Source: Thermoplasmata archaeon (GTDB lineage Archaea > Thermoplasmatota > DTKX01 > JAHFTX01). From it: a DNA stretch of 64,000 nucleotides. Shown here piece by piece: positions 44,664 to 53,728 of the stretch; position 1 is the first letter of the stretch, and each line of letters begins with the position of its first letter. The DNA lies in contig JAHFTX010000007.1 in the NCBI GenBank assembly GCA_023265395.1, forward strand, positions 1 to 64,000, read 5' to 3'. Both the position numbers and the translations under genes were made by a program. Under the pieces are notes generated by a model. It was not told the origin of the DNA. It was given only the letters and a program-made list of their open reading frames with translations, and ran no database searches.

Positions 44664-46271
44664 ATGGAAGGAATCCTCGGCCCCTCCCCGCACGTGTCCA
44701 GAGTCTTTCGGACGCGGGTAGGCTCCCCCGCCCTTTTGGGAATCGCTCTGGTCCTGCTGGGGATGTTCCTGCTATCGGGGCTGCCCCAGAGCGCATCGGC
44801 AGAGCAGATCGATACCGTCGAGATCTGGAAGGGGCACCACACCCTCAACGAATCCCTGACCATCCTCCAGGGCGGGACCCTGATCATCCGCGATGCGACC
44901 ATCACCGTCAACGGACCGCCCGGCGAGCTGGTCCGGCTCACGATCTCCGAAGGCGGGACCCTGCGCATCGAGCGCTCCACCATCTCCTCGGTCAACGATT
45001 CGCGGCTGATCGTCGTCAGCGATGGCAGCCTGCGCATCTCCGATTCGCTCATCGACGGCCTTGGCGGGGTGGTCGAGGGCGAGGGGGGGATCAATATTCG
45101 CGCCGACCCTGCACGCATCGAACGCTCTACCGTGCGCAATGCCACCTGGGCGGCCATCGTCTTCGATGGAGGCTCCCCACGGGTGACCGATTCGAACATC
45201 AGCGACGCCTCCATCGGTATCTTGCAGCGGGCCGACCTGACCTCGCGCATCGAACGGGTCAACGTCAGGCAGATCGAACGCCAGGGGCTCAACCTCCGGG
45301 GAGGCCACGGTTTCGTCCGCGAGGTCACCATCGACCGTGCCGACATCGGGATCGGGTTGTTCCAAGCCTCTCCCCGCGTGCAGCAGATCACGATGCACCA
45401 CGTGCGGGTGGGGATCGATGTCGCCCAGAGCGACCTCTTTGGGGTCTCGGACCTCGACATCGAGGCCAGTGTCGTCGCCCTGCGACAGCAGGAGGGGTCC
45501 GTCAGCCTCTCCGATTCGACGCTGCGTTCCGACCTCAATGGGATCAATGTCACCGGCGGTATCCTGACGATTCGCGACTCGACGGTACGTGGAGCCATCC
45601 ACGGGATCTCGATGGACGAGGGCACGTTGATCCACACCGGTGGCTCGATTCGCGGTGAGGTCGGGTATGGCCTCCGGGTGCACGGTGGCGTTCCCACCTA
45701 CGAGGTCGCCTCCATCGAGGGAGGCATCCATGACGTCGGTGCCCTCTATGCCTTGCTGGTACGTGTCGAGGACTTCGACGGCGGGGCTGCTCCCAATGTC
45801 ACGGTGGAACTCCACGAGGTCGACTCGGCGCTCCTCTGGACGGTACAGAGTGACGAGCAGGGGCGCGCCGGCGGTGGCGAGGTGCTCCAGTGGTACGATG
45901 ATGGGGCCGGGGCAGTCTCGCGCACGCCCCACACGGTCAAGGTGGTCGCTGGCCATCGCAAGGCTTCGCAGCAGGTGACGCTCAACAGCGACGTGGAGGT
46001 CACCGTGACCCTTCCCCGGGCGATCGACGGCAGCCCTGGGCTGGACCTGCCGCAGCCCGCGACCACCATCATCCTGGTGATCGCCGCCGGGGCGATCGCC
46101 GTGTTGGCAATCCGCGCGTGGTGGTCAGCCAAGGTCCTGGCCCTCGAGGATTCACGCCGACGCAAGGTGAGCAAACATCACGGCCGTAAGGCGCGCGTCC
46201 GTGGCCAGCATGGGGGCCGCACCAGCGCACACCGACGCCCCCAGAGCCGACCGGGACGACGTTCGCCATAG
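44664..46271 (+). CDS. Anchored right-handed beta-helix surface protein
   Basis: 535 residues. After a signal peptide (about 20-46) come roughly 320 residues of parallel beta-helix repeats, seen as short strands with regular Gly, Asn and Ser/Thr turns (GGTLIIRDATITVNG, GGTLRIERSTISSV, DGSLRISDSLIDGLG, SVSLSDSTLRSDLNGINVTG). A beta-sandwich (VEDFDGGAAPNVTVELHEV) and one transmembrane helix (about 473-492) follow. The cytoplasmic tail of about 40 residues is unusually basic (RRRKVSKHHGRKARVRG and further Arg/His). The repeats resemble those of the giant protein at 53.7-62.3 kb. No catalytic pectate-lyase residues can be assigned; function unknown. Confidence 0.8.
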   Translation: MEGILGPSPHVSRVFRTRVGSPALLGIALVLLGMFLLSGLPQSASAEQIDTVEIWKGHHTLNESLTILQGGTLIIRDATITVNGPPGELVRLTISEGGTLRIERSTISSVNDSRLIVVSDGSLRISDSLIDGLGGVVEGEGGINIRADPARIERSTVRNATWAAIVFDGGSPRVTDSNISDASIGILQRADLTSRIERVNVRQIERQGLNLRGGHGFVREVTIDRADIGIGLFQASPRVQQITMHHVRVGIDVAQSDLFGVSDLDIEASVVALRQQEGSVSLSDSTLRSDLNGINVTGGILTIRDSTVRGAIHGISMDEGTLIHTGGSIRGEVGYGLRVHGGVPTYEVASIEGGIHDVGALYALLVRVEDFDGGAAPNVTVELHEVDSALLWTVQSDEQGRAGGGEVLQWYDDGAGAVSRTPHTVKVVAGHRKASQQVTLNSDVEVTVTLPRAIDGSPGLDLPQPATTIILVIAAGAIAVLAIRAWWSAKVLALEDSRRRKVSKHHGRKARVRGQHGGRTSAHRRPQSRPGRRSP

Positions 46272-46322
46272 GGCGGGACCGCAAGGCCTTTTTCTCCGAT
46301 GGGACTGGTGCCTTCCCTCGAC

Positions 46323-46434
46323 GGGCCGGTGGTCTAGTGGTTATGACGCCGCGCTTACAACCTACAGGGTCGACTTCGTCAGATCCTGCCGGGAAGCGAC
46401 GCGGCGGTCGGCGGTTCGAATCCGCCCCGGCCCA
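46323..46434 (+). tRNA. tRNA-Val (UAC), with intron
   Basis: The acceptor arm is GGGCCGG (46323-46329) with CCGGCCC (46427-46433) and discriminator A; T-arm GGCGG-TTCGAAT-CCGCC. Anticodon stem halves CCGCG (46349-46353) and CGCGG (46400-46404) are separated by the loop CTTACA, an insert, and A. The anticodon is TAC at 46356-46358. Removing a 39-base intron after position 37 leaves a regular 73-nucleotide tRNA. CCA is not encoded. Confidence 0.92.
46360..46398 (+). other. tRNA-Val intron
   Basis: 39 bases inserted between tRNA positions 37 and 38, the canonical archaeal intron position. It is presumably removed by the archaeal splicing endonuclease; a bulge-helix-bulge was not verified by folding. 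Confidence 0.75.
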
Positions 46435-46470
46435 TCCCGCTCAAGGCAAGCCGTATCCACAGACCCGCCT

Positions 46471-46478
46471 CTTTATCG
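46471..46478 (+). promoter_or_regulatory. TATA box for the first ATPase/TPR gene
   Basis: CTTTATCG centred about 31 bases before GTG 46506, between the tRNA and the gene. Confidence 0.45.
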
Positions 46479-46505
46479 GTCTGTCCCACCTACGAACGCC
46501 ATACC

Positions 46506-49043
46506 GTGGTACTCCCCCCGCCCCCCCTCATCGGACGCGAACGTGAGTTGCAGCGATTCGAGCTGCTGCTCGAGGACGCGATCAAGGGCGAGGGTGTGGT
46601 GTGGCTCCTCTCGGGCGAGGCGGGGACGGGCAAGACCCGCCTGCTCGAGCAGATGCTCCTGCTGGCACAGGAACGCTACGGGTTCCAGGTCATGCGCGGC
46701 GCCTGTACTTACCGTGGCCAAGAGCCCTACCAAGCGATCCTCGGGCCGATCGAAGCCCTGCTGCGCACGAGCAAGGACGCCACCGCACGGGATGCGCCGA
46801 GCGCCACACCCGCGGCCGACGCCACCGTGCTGCCGCTTTTCCTCTCGGGATCGCGCCAGGTGCGGGACGAACAAGCACACGCCAGCGTCGGTTCTGCCGG
46901 CTGGATCGGGCTCCTGGGAAGCCGACCCAGCGAGGGCGCCGAACCGGTCTCGGCACTCGCATCACGGCGCACGCTGCCCGACCTCCCTTCGCCCTCGCAG
47001 TATGCCCAAGAGCGGGAGAAGATGTTCTGGGTGGTCCGCGAGGTCCTCACCCAACTGGGCACCGATGCCCCGCTGGTGCTGGCCATCGACGACCTCCACT
47101 GGGCAGACCGCGCGACGCTCCAGCTGTTCCTGGCCATCGCGCGGATCGCCCCGGCGCTGCGGCTGGTCGTGATCGGTACCCTCCGGCCCGAGGAGATGGA
47201 CTCCGGGCCCAAGGGACGCCATCCGCTCAAGGAGACCCTGGCGACCTTGCGCCGCGAGGGACTGGTCCAGGAGCAGGAGGTGCGCCTGCTGACGATGCGG
47301 GAGGTCGACCGCCTGGCCTCAGGATGCGTCGGTTTCGAGGTCAGCGGGGAGTTCGTCCAAGCCATCCATACCCTGACACTGGGCAACCCCTTCTTCGTCG
47401 TCGAGGTCCTCGACACCCTTCACACCCAAGGACGCCTCGACCGCCAGCACCTCGAGACCTTCGACCCGCAATCACTTCGCCTGCCCGGTACCGCCGAAGA
47501 CCTGCTGGTGGCCCAACTCGACCAGCTCGATGAGGAGCAGCGTGCCCTGCTGCAGGATGCTGCGGTGCTGGGGCAGGAGTTCTCGCAGGAGCTGCTCCAG
47601 GCCATGGCCGGAGTCGGTGAGGAGGAGCTCGTCGACCCCCTGGAGGTCTTGCTCGAGCGCCGGCTGCTCGAGGAGGTCGTCGGCCCCCAGGCGCGGTTGC
47701 GGTTCGTCCGACCGCAGGTGCGGGAGGTCCTCTACGGCAGGCTCAGTCGCGCCCGTGTCCGCCTGCTGCACAAGAAAGCCGCAGTCGCCCTCGAGCCGCT
47801 GTGGCAGCGTTCCCGCGATCCGGCGCGACGCGAGGCGCGCCTGCTGCGGTTGGCCGATCACGCCTACCGCGGGATGGTCCCTGAGTGCGCCTTCGAGACC
47901 AACCGCGATGTCGGGGACCTCCTCCAGGCCCGCTTCGCCCCCGCCCAAGCGCTGGTGGCCTACCATCGTGCACTCGAGATGGTCCAACGGTTGCCCGTCG
48001 AACGGGCGGAGCGCCAGGAGGAGGAAGCGGAGCTGCTCCTTCGCGTGGGCACCACGGCAGCGCTGCTCAACCACTGGCAAGAGGCCAAGGATGCGCTCGT
48101 GACCCTGCTGCAACTGGCGCAGACGGTCGAGCGGACGGACCTGTTGCTCGCGGCACATCTACAGATTGGCGAGATCGAGAAGGCGCGCGGCTCCTGGGCC
48201 GAGGCCACGAGCGCCTTCCGATTGGCGTTACCGTTGGCCGAGGAGCTGGGGGACGGCCGTTCCGTCGCCGCCGCCCAGCGAGGCCTGGGCTACGTCCTGT
48301 GGCGCATGGGGGACAATGACGCCGCACAGGACCATTTCCAAGCGGCCCTCGAGGTCGCCGCCGCCAGCGGAGACACCCGGGCGATGGCCCAGACGGACGT
48401 CGAGCTGGGGAACCTGTTGGCAGAGATCGGCCTGCATGACGAGGCGATCCACCACTACCAGTCCGCCCTGGTCGCCCACGAGCAGGCCGGGGACATCGAA
48501 CAGGTCTGTCGCATCCGGCACAACCTTGGCGTGATCTGCAATCGCCGGGGGGATAGCGCCGGAGCAATCGAGCACCTCCACGCAGCCCTCGATCTAGCGG
48601 CTCCACTGGGAGCGGGGCGCGCCAAGGGATGGGTCCTCTTCACCCTGGCGCGCGCCTACATCCTCCAAGGTCGCCTCGACGAGGCTGCGGCCTGCCTCTC
48701 CGATGCGCGATCGATGCTCACGGAGGTCGAGGACCACATCGGCCTGGCGCAGACCACCAGCGTCGAGGCCGCGCTGGAAGCAGCGAGAGGCAACAGCGAG
48801 GGCGCGCTGGACCTCTATTCGCAAGCCCTGCGCGTGATCGAGCCCTTCAGCATCCCTTCGTTGATCGCCTTGATGCTCGAAGACCGCGGCAAGCTCCTGG
48901 GTCGTCTCCGTCGCCTCGACGAGGCTCGCGTGGACTTGCAGATGGCGCATGACATCTACGTCAACATCGGTGCCCGGCCCATCGCCGACGCCCTCCTGCG
49001 CACGATGGCCTCGTTCGATGGCGAGGTCGCCGAAGGTCCGTAG
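46506..49043 (+). CDS. STAND-like ATPase with C-terminal TPR repeats (paralogue 1)
   Basis: 845 residues. N-terminal AAA_16-type NTPase: LIGRERELQRFE, Walker A GEAGTGKT (37-44) and Walker B LVLAIDDLHWAD (near 190). A winged-helix-like middle (LRLPGTAEDLLVAQLDQLDEEQRALLQDAAVLGQEF) leads to about 400 residues of TPR repeats (AEATSAFRLALPLAEELG, DEAIHHYQSALVAHEQAG, GAIEHLHAALDLA). The layout is that of MalT/GutR or adenylate-cyclase-linked STAND proteins, but no DNA-binding, cyclase or other output domain is attached. It probably works as a ligand-gated protein-interaction switch. The paralogue starts about 80 bases downstream. Confidence 0.85.
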   Translation: MVLPPPPLIGRERELQRFELLLEDAIKGEGVVWLLSGEAGTGKTRLLEQMLLLAQERYGFQVMRGACTYRGQEPYQAILGPIEALLRTSKDATARDAPSATPAADATVLPLFLSGSRQVRDEQAHASVGSAGWIGLLGSRPSEGAEPVSALASRRTLPDLPSPSQYAQEREKMFWVVREVLTQLGTDAPLVLAIDDLHWADRATLQLFLAIARIAPALRLVVIGTLRPEEMDSGPKGRHPLKETLATLRREGLVQEQEVRLLTMREVDRLASGCVGFEVSGEFVQAIHTLTLGNPFFVVEVLDTLHTQGRLDRQHLETFDPQSLRLPGTAEDLLVAQLDQLDEEQRALLQDAAVLGQEFSQELLQAMAGVGEEELVDPLEVLLERRLLEEVVGPQARLRFVRPQVREVLYGRLSRARVRLLHKKAAVALEPLWQRSRDPARREARLLRLADHAYRGMVPECAFETNRDVGDLLQARFAPAQALVAYHRALEMVQRLPVERAERQEEEAELLLRVGTTAALLNHWQEAKDALVTLLQLAQTVERTDLLLAAHLQIGEIEKARGSWAEATSAFRLALPLAEELGDGRSVAAAQRGLGYVLWRMGDNDAAQDHFQAALEVAAASGDTRAMAQTDVELGNLLAEIGLHDEAIHHYQSALVAHEQAGDIEQVCRIRHNLGVICNRRGDSAGAIEHLHAALDLAAPLGAGRAKGWVLFTLARAYILQGRLDEAAACLSDARSMLTEVEDHIGLAQTTSVEAALEAARGNSEGALDLYSQALRVIEPFSIPSLIALMLEDRGKLLGRLRRLDEARVDLQMAHDIYVNIGARPIADALLRTMASFDGEVAEGP

Positions 49044-49082
49044 CGTGGGCACGGAGGAGCCCCCGGGGCTGCGCCGCAAGGG

Positions 49083-49090
49083 CTTATCTA
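49083..49090 (+). promoter_or_regulatory. TATA-like box for the second ATPase/TPR gene
   Basis: CTTATCTA about 37 bases before ATG 49123, followed by TGGAGGGA as a ribosome-binding site, so the second paralogue can be expressed independently of the first. Confidence 0.4.
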
Positions 49091-49122
49091 TCGCACGGGG
49101 TTGGCCAGACTCTGGAGGGAGC

Positions 49123-51546
49123 ATGACGGGAGCCACCTTCGTCGGCCGCACTGTGGCCTTGCAGGAGCTGTCCCGTACCCTCGAAGCGGTCGCAGGCGGT
49201 ACCGGGGCGCTCCTGTTGGTCAGCGGTGAGGCAGGGGTGGGCAAGACCCGGCTGCTCGAGCACTTCGTGTCGGGCCACCCCGAGGTGGTCTTCCTGCGGG
49301 GCAAGTGCCTACCGGGTGAAGGTGTGGAACTCTACCATCCCTTCGTGGAGGCCATCGGGGCGACCGAAGGGGAGTCTCCTTCGGGCCCAGCTCCCGACCT
49401 CCCGCTGGGGCTGGGCGGCGGTGAGCGGGTCAGCTACAGCCTGCCGATGGGCCTGGCAGGACTGGGCGCGATCCGCCCCAGCCCTGCTGTCGCGCCACTT
49501 GCCACGGGATCATCGGCGGCGCGTGTGGACTTCACCCAGGAGAAGTCCCGCATGTTCGAGAGCGTCGCAGGTTTCGTCAGTGGACGTGCCAAGGACGGTC
49601 CGGTCGTGTTCCTGGTCGACGATCTGCAATGGGCCGATGACGCGACGCTCCAACTGCTCCATTATCTGGTGCGTAACACCCGCTCGGGACGTGTGCTGTG
49701 GGTCGGCGCCTACCGACCCGAGGACTTGGAGGTCCCCGAGGAGAGCCCGCCGTTGGTCGACTTCATCAAGCGCGCGCGCCGCGAGGGGCTGCTCCGCACC
49801 CTTGAAGTCTCACGGTTGGAGGAACAGGAGTGCGCTCGGCTGCTCTCGTCACTGCTGGGGCGCGACGACGTGCCCTGGGAGCTGGTCCACAAGATCTTCA
49901 CCCAGACCGAGGGCAATCCCTACTTCCTCGAGGAGGTGGTCAAGAGCCTGGCCGAGCAAGGCATCCTCGACCCCAGCGCCCAGCGGCTGACCGTCGATCT
50001 GAGCTCCGCCGAAGTCCCAACGACCGTCAAGGATGTCATCGGACGACGGGTCGAGCAGCTACCGGAGGATGCCCTCAAGGTCCTGCAGCAGGCTGCGGTC
50101 GTCGGGCCCGAGTTCACCTATGACGTTCTCCTCGCCAGCTCCGGGGTCGAGGAGGAGACCCTCGTCGAGGCCCTCGATAGCCTCGCCGATGCCAAGCTCA
50201 TCGTCGAGGACCGCGCCGGACGGGAGACCTATCGTTTCACCCACAACATGATCCAAGAGGTCGCCTACGCCGGACTGTCGCGCGCGAAGAAGCGGCTGAT
50301 GCACAAGAGGGTCGCCAAGGCCCTCGAGGAGGTCTATGCGGGGCGCACCGAGACGGTGGTATTCGCCCTGGCACACCATTACACCGAAGCTGCAGACCTC
50401 CCGCGGGGCCTGCCCTTCGCCATCGCTGCAGGCGACCGGGCCCTCTCGTCCTTTGGGTTCACCGAGGCGGTGCGCTACTACACGTTGGCGCTCGAGTCGA
50501 TCGAGACCTTGGGCGGCATGGAGGTCGAGGGGTTCGGCCATGAGGCCGAGGTCGACCTGTTGATCAAGCTCGGCTACGCCTGCGACGTCACCGGGGACTG
50601 GAAGAAGTCCAAGGAGTACTACCTCGAGGCGATCAAGCTGTGTGACGGCGATACCATCCAACGGGCGCGGGCACACCGGCAGCTGGGCCACCTTGAGCGA
50701 CGCCGCAACGAGTGGGAGAGCGCCCGGGAGCACTTCGAGGCGGGCCTGCGAGCCTCGGAGGCCCTGGGGGACCTCCACGGGATGGCAGATACCTACAGTG
50801 GCATGGCCTGGATCGCCTGGCGCACCGGTGACTTCGACCAGACGGTCGCCTACAGCGACAAATGCATCGCCGTCGCCGAGCAGATCAACGACCGCCGCAC
50901 CACTGCCCAGGCGAAGATCGACCTGGGAAACGCCTACAACGAACTGGCCGCGGACCTCGACCGGGCGCTGGAGTACTACGAGGAGGCCCTCGCCCTGCTC
51001 GAGGCGATCAAGGACCAATCGCAGATGCCCCGGGCGCTCAACAACATCGGGGACATCTATCTCAAGAAGGGCGAGTACCGCCGCGCGCTGGAGTACTTCG
51101 AGCGGACCCGCCAGGTCGCTGACAAGAATGGGGACTTGGCGATCAAGGGATACGCCATCTGCAACCTCGGAGAGACCCAGTTCCGCATGGGTGACGCCGA
51201 GCAGGGCATCGAGTACATCCGGCAGGCGCTGGAGATCTTCCGACGCACCGATGACAAGTACATGGTCGGTTCCTGCTACATGTTCATCGGGATCTATCAC
51301 CACCGGCGCAAGGAGTGGGAACAGGCGGAACGCTACTTCGAGGACAGCCTACGGCTGATGCAGGGCCAGCAGCTCCAGTGGGGGTTAGCCACCACCTTGC
51401 ACGCCTACGGGCTGATGTTGCGGGACCAAGGCCTGGCGGAGCGCGCGCACAAAGCCCTCGAGAACGCCGCGGAGGTGTTCGAGCGCCTAGGCGCCCGACC
51501 CAAGGCAGAAGAGGTCCGAGAGTCGATGGCGGAGCTGCCCACCTGA
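49123..51546 (+). CDS. STAND-like ATPase with C-terminal TPR repeats (paralogue 2)
   Basis: 807 residues with the same plan as the upstream gene: FVGRTVALQELSRTL, Walker A GEAGVGKT (35-42), Walker B VVFLVDDLQWADD (near 165), winged-helix-like region (LPEDALKVLQQAAVVGPEF), then TPR repeats (YEEALALLEAIKDQSQMPRALNNIGDIYLKKGEY, RRALEYFERTRQVADKNGDLA, AERYFEDSLRLM). The repeats are closer to consensus TPR than in paralogue 1. No output domain. ATG 49123 is selected for its Shine-Dalgarno; the open frame upstream is the shadow of paralogue 1's end. The gene converges with the MFS gene, five bases from its stop. Confidence 0.87.
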   Translation: MTGATFVGRTVALQELSRTLEAVAGGTGALLLVSGEAGVGKTRLLEHFVSGHPEVVFLRGKCLPGEGVELYHPFVEAIGATEGESPSGPAPDLPLGLGGGERVSYSLPMGLAGLGAIRPSPAVAPLATGSSAARVDFTQEKSRMFESVAGFVSGRAKDGPVVFLVDDLQWADDATLQLLHYLVRNTRSGRVLWVGAYRPEDLEVPEESPPLVDFIKRARREGLLRTLEVSRLEEQECARLLSSLLGRDDVPWELVHKIFTQTEGNPYFLEEVVKSLAEQGILDPSAQRLTVDLSSAEVPTTVKDVIGRRVEQLPEDALKVLQQAAVVGPEFTYDVLLASSGVEEETLVEALDSLADAKLIVEDRAGRETYRFTHNMIQEVAYAGLSRAKKRLMHKRVAKALEEVYAGRTETVVFALAHHYTEAADLPRGLPFAIAAGDRALSSFGFTEAVRYYTLALESIETLGGMEVEGFGHEAEVDLLIKLGYACDVTGDWKKSKEYYLEAIKLCDGDTIQRARAHRQLGHLERRRNEWESAREHFEAGLRASEALGDLHGMADTYSGMAWIAWRTGDFDQTVAYSDKCIAVAEQINDRRTTAQAKIDLGNAYNELAADLDRALEYYEEALALLEAIKDQSQMPRALNNIGDIYLKKGEYRRALEYFERTRQVADKNGDLAIKGYAICNLGETQFRMGDAEQGIEYIRQALEIFRRTDDKYMVGSCYMFIGIYHHRRKEWEQAERYFEDSLRLMQGQQLQWGLATTLHAYGLMLRDQGLAERAHKALENAAEVFERLGARPKAEEVRESMAELPT

Positions 51547-51550
51547 GCGG

Positions 51551-52678
51551 CTAGCCGTGCATCGCCGAGCTGGGCGCACCTTCGAGTTCGCGTGGCTGCG
51601 GGTGGCCCTGCAGCTTCTGCCAGCGCCCAGTCAAGAGGTAGGTCACCTCTGCGGCGATGCAGCAGCCAAAGGCGACCCACATGGATAGCTGGTAGCCACC
51701 CAAGGTCGCGAGGATCCCTCCCAGGGGCGGACCGATGATCCCTGCCAGGCGGAAGCTGCTCTGGAGCAGTCCATTTGCGGTGCCGTGCTCGGGGTTGCCC
51801 TCCATCACGGCGCGCATCGCCCCGACGTAGAGGAAGGACCAGGCGATCCCCAGCAGCGCCTGGAACGGTGGCAGCCACCAGAGCGAGGTCGCGGTGGCCA
51901 GCCCGACGAAGACGACCGCGCTGAGGATGTAGCCCCAGTGGACCAAGGTGCTGGATCGATATCGGTCCAGTCCCCAACTGGCGAGGAACTGGAAGAGGAA
52001 GTTGATCCCTAGGATCAGCCCGATCAGCCAGGGGCTGGCGCCCAACGACGCCAAGAAGAGCGGATAGATCACCCAGACTGCAGTCGCACCGCTGTGGCGG
52101 ATGAAGACCGAGAGGTACAGCCCTGCGTTCTCCTTGATCACCGAGAGTGGCACCCACGGCATCAGGTGGGGCGTGCGCGCGATCTTCGGGAGACGGAAGC
52201 TGACGATGGCGGTCAGTCCAAAGAGGGCGCCACCCATCAGGAAGATCAGGAAGGCGCTGTCGAGCAGGCCCGCGACGACCGTCCCCAGACCGACGCCGAC
52301 GGCTCCCAATGAGACGGCTGGGCCAAGCCGACCCTCGGTCTCATAGGAGTAGGTGAAGAGCGCCGGGGGGTACATCCCCGCGGCGAAGCCTGCAGCAAAG
52401 CGTACGACCATCATCGATGCGGCGTCATAGGCCAGCGCTTGGAAGAAGAAGGCCCCCGTACAGCAGACGAGCCCGATCTGCAAGACGGTGCCCGCACCCC
52501 AGCCATCGACGTAGCGTCCGAAGATCCATGCGCCCAACAGGTTGGCAGCGTTGTAGGACAGCAGGATCAACCCGATTTCGAAGGGTGATGCACCCATGCG
52601 GAACGCAAACAACGGGAGCAGCGCCGAAGAGGAGGCGACCGAGATCTGACTGACCAACGAGATGCGATCGGGGAGCAT
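51551..52678 (-). CDS. Major facilitator superfamily transporter
   Basis: 375 residues with ten to twelve hydrophobic helices. After helix 2 comes WIFGRYVDGWG, the MFS loop 2-3 pattern, and VRFAAGFAAGMYPPALFTYSYE lies in the next helices; the second half repeats the pattern (LFLASLGASPWLIGLILGINFLFQFLASWGLDRY). Substrate cannot be deduced. It lies upstream-adjacent to nothing in the same operon except the asparaginase-like gene, which ends 30 bases before its start on the same strand; co-transcription is likely. Confidence 0.88.
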   Translation of the reverse strand: MLPDRISLVSQISVASSSALLPLFAFRMGASPFEIGLILLSYNAANLLGAWIFGRYVDGWGAGTVLQIGLVCCTGAFFFQALAYDAASMMVVRFAAGFAAGMYPPALFTYSYETEGRLGPAVSLGAVGVGLGTVVAGLLDSAFLIFLMGGALFGLTAIVSFRLPKIARTPHLMPWVPLSVIKENAGLYLSVFIRHSGATAVWVIYPLFLASLGASPWLIGLILGINFLFQFLASWGLDRYRSSTLVHWGYILSAVVFVGLATATSLWWLPPFQALLGIAWSFLYVGAMRAVMEGNPEHGTANGLLQSSFRLAGIIGPPLGGILATLGGYQLSMWVAFGCCIAAEVTYLLTGRWQKLQGHPQPRELEGAPSSAMHG

Positions 52679-52708
52679 AGGGGTAGGACGGGGTGCACGG
52701 CTCGCCGA

Positions 52709-53662
52709 CTAGGGGTTGTCACTGGGTCCTCGTGGCGGTGCTCGCGATGATCGGGACAGCAGCGTCGCACCGTCAGTCCGGCCGTTCTCATCGATGGCGC
52801 TGCAGGCCATCGGGTCGGTGGCAGCGACGGCGCTCGAGGTGTGGGTCAGGGCGATCAAACCTACCGGGACCGCCGGTGCGCACCAGCTGAGCGCATGGTC
52901 GATCGCTTGTTGCGGTCCGAACGCTCCTGCCGGCTTGTCGAGGCGATCGACGTCGCCGGTGATCAGGGCATAGGCGCGATAGCACAGGACCCGTGTGATG
53001 ATTTCCTCTCCGACGCCGGTGGCTGCCAGTGCCGCTGCCGGTCCGGCGAACATGCCAAGCCCAGGGAGTGCGCAGTCGCCCACACGCCCACGGAGCATGA
53101 AGTCGGTCCCGCCGGTGCTGTTGCCCGCTGCCAGCAGGCCGTTGCGATCGAGGGCAACAGCGCCGATGGTGTCGAGGCCTGCAGGATAACCCTTCCATTT
53201 GGCCCAGGGTGGGTACGTGCCTGCCTTCCATCGCTTGCGTGTCTCGGCGAGGCGTTCGCGGGAGAGGGGGGTGACCGCTGCCGGCTTGTCGATCCCGCGG
53301 GTGTGCGCGAAGCGGGTGGCGCCGTCGCCGCAGAGGATCACATGGGGCAGCGCCATCACCTCCTTGGCGACCCGGATGGGGTTGGCCACCCCCTCGATCC
53401 CGACGACAGAGCCGATGGTCCCGTTGCTGTCCATCACCCCTGCATCCATCTGGAGCGAGCCGTCGATGCGCAGGCGGCTTCCGGTCCCTGCGTTGAAGCG
53501 CGGGTCATCCTCCAGCACGACACACGCCGCGACCACGGCGTCGACGGCTGAGCCCCCCTGCTGCAGCACTGCCCAGGCTGCCTCTGCGGCGGCATCGGTG
53601 CCATCGCACAACGACAGGGGCGAGCCGACGCCACCGTGGACCACAATTCGCGGTGCTACCAT
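52709..53662 (-). CDS. Isoaspartyl peptidase / L-asparaginase (Ntn hydrolase)
   Basis: 317 residues. A type III asparaginase-like precursor that should cleave itself before Thr165 in GLDTIGAVALD, exposing the nucleophile. Substrate-binding segments are FNAGTGSRL and GNSTGGTDFMLRGRVGDCALPGLGMFA. It begins with PRIVVHGGVGS. Likely reaction is removal of isoaspartyl residues from dipeptides or hydrolysis of asparagine, in keeping with peptide catabolism elsewhere in the window. It ends just before the MFS gene, whose product might move its substrate or product. Confidence 0.9.
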   Translation of the reverse strand: MVAPRIVVHGGVGSPLSLCDGTDAAAEAAWAVLQQGGSAVDAVVAACVVLEDDPRFNAGTGSRLRIDGSLQMDAGVMDSNGTIGSVVGIEGVANPIRVAKEVMALPHVILCGDGATRFAHTRGIDKPAAVTPLSRERLAETRKRWKAGTYPPWAKWKGYPAGLDTIGAVALDRNGLLAAGNSTGGTDFMLRGRVGDCALPGLGMFAGPAAALAATGVGEEIITRVLCYRAYALITGDVDRLDKPAGAFGPQQAIDHALSWCAPAVPVGLIALTHTSSAVAATDPMACSAIDENGRTDGATLLSRSSRAPPRGPSDNP

Positions 53663-53684
53663 GATTCGTGCTCGGTGGGGGGGT

Positions 53685-53707
53685 GGGGGGGCCGAGTGGG
53701 CCCCCCC
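53685..53707. terminator. GC-rich hairpin after the giant surface gene
   Basis: GGGGGGGCC (53685-53693) and GGCCCCCCC (53699-53707) form a perfect nine-pair stem with loop GAGTG. On the minus strand it sits about 20 bases after the giant gene's stop and before the asparaginase start. No T-tract follows, so termination is unproven; it may be a 3' barrier or a block to read-through. Confidence 0.4.
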
Positions 53708-53728
53708 GGTGGGTGCGCCGGTGTAGCC

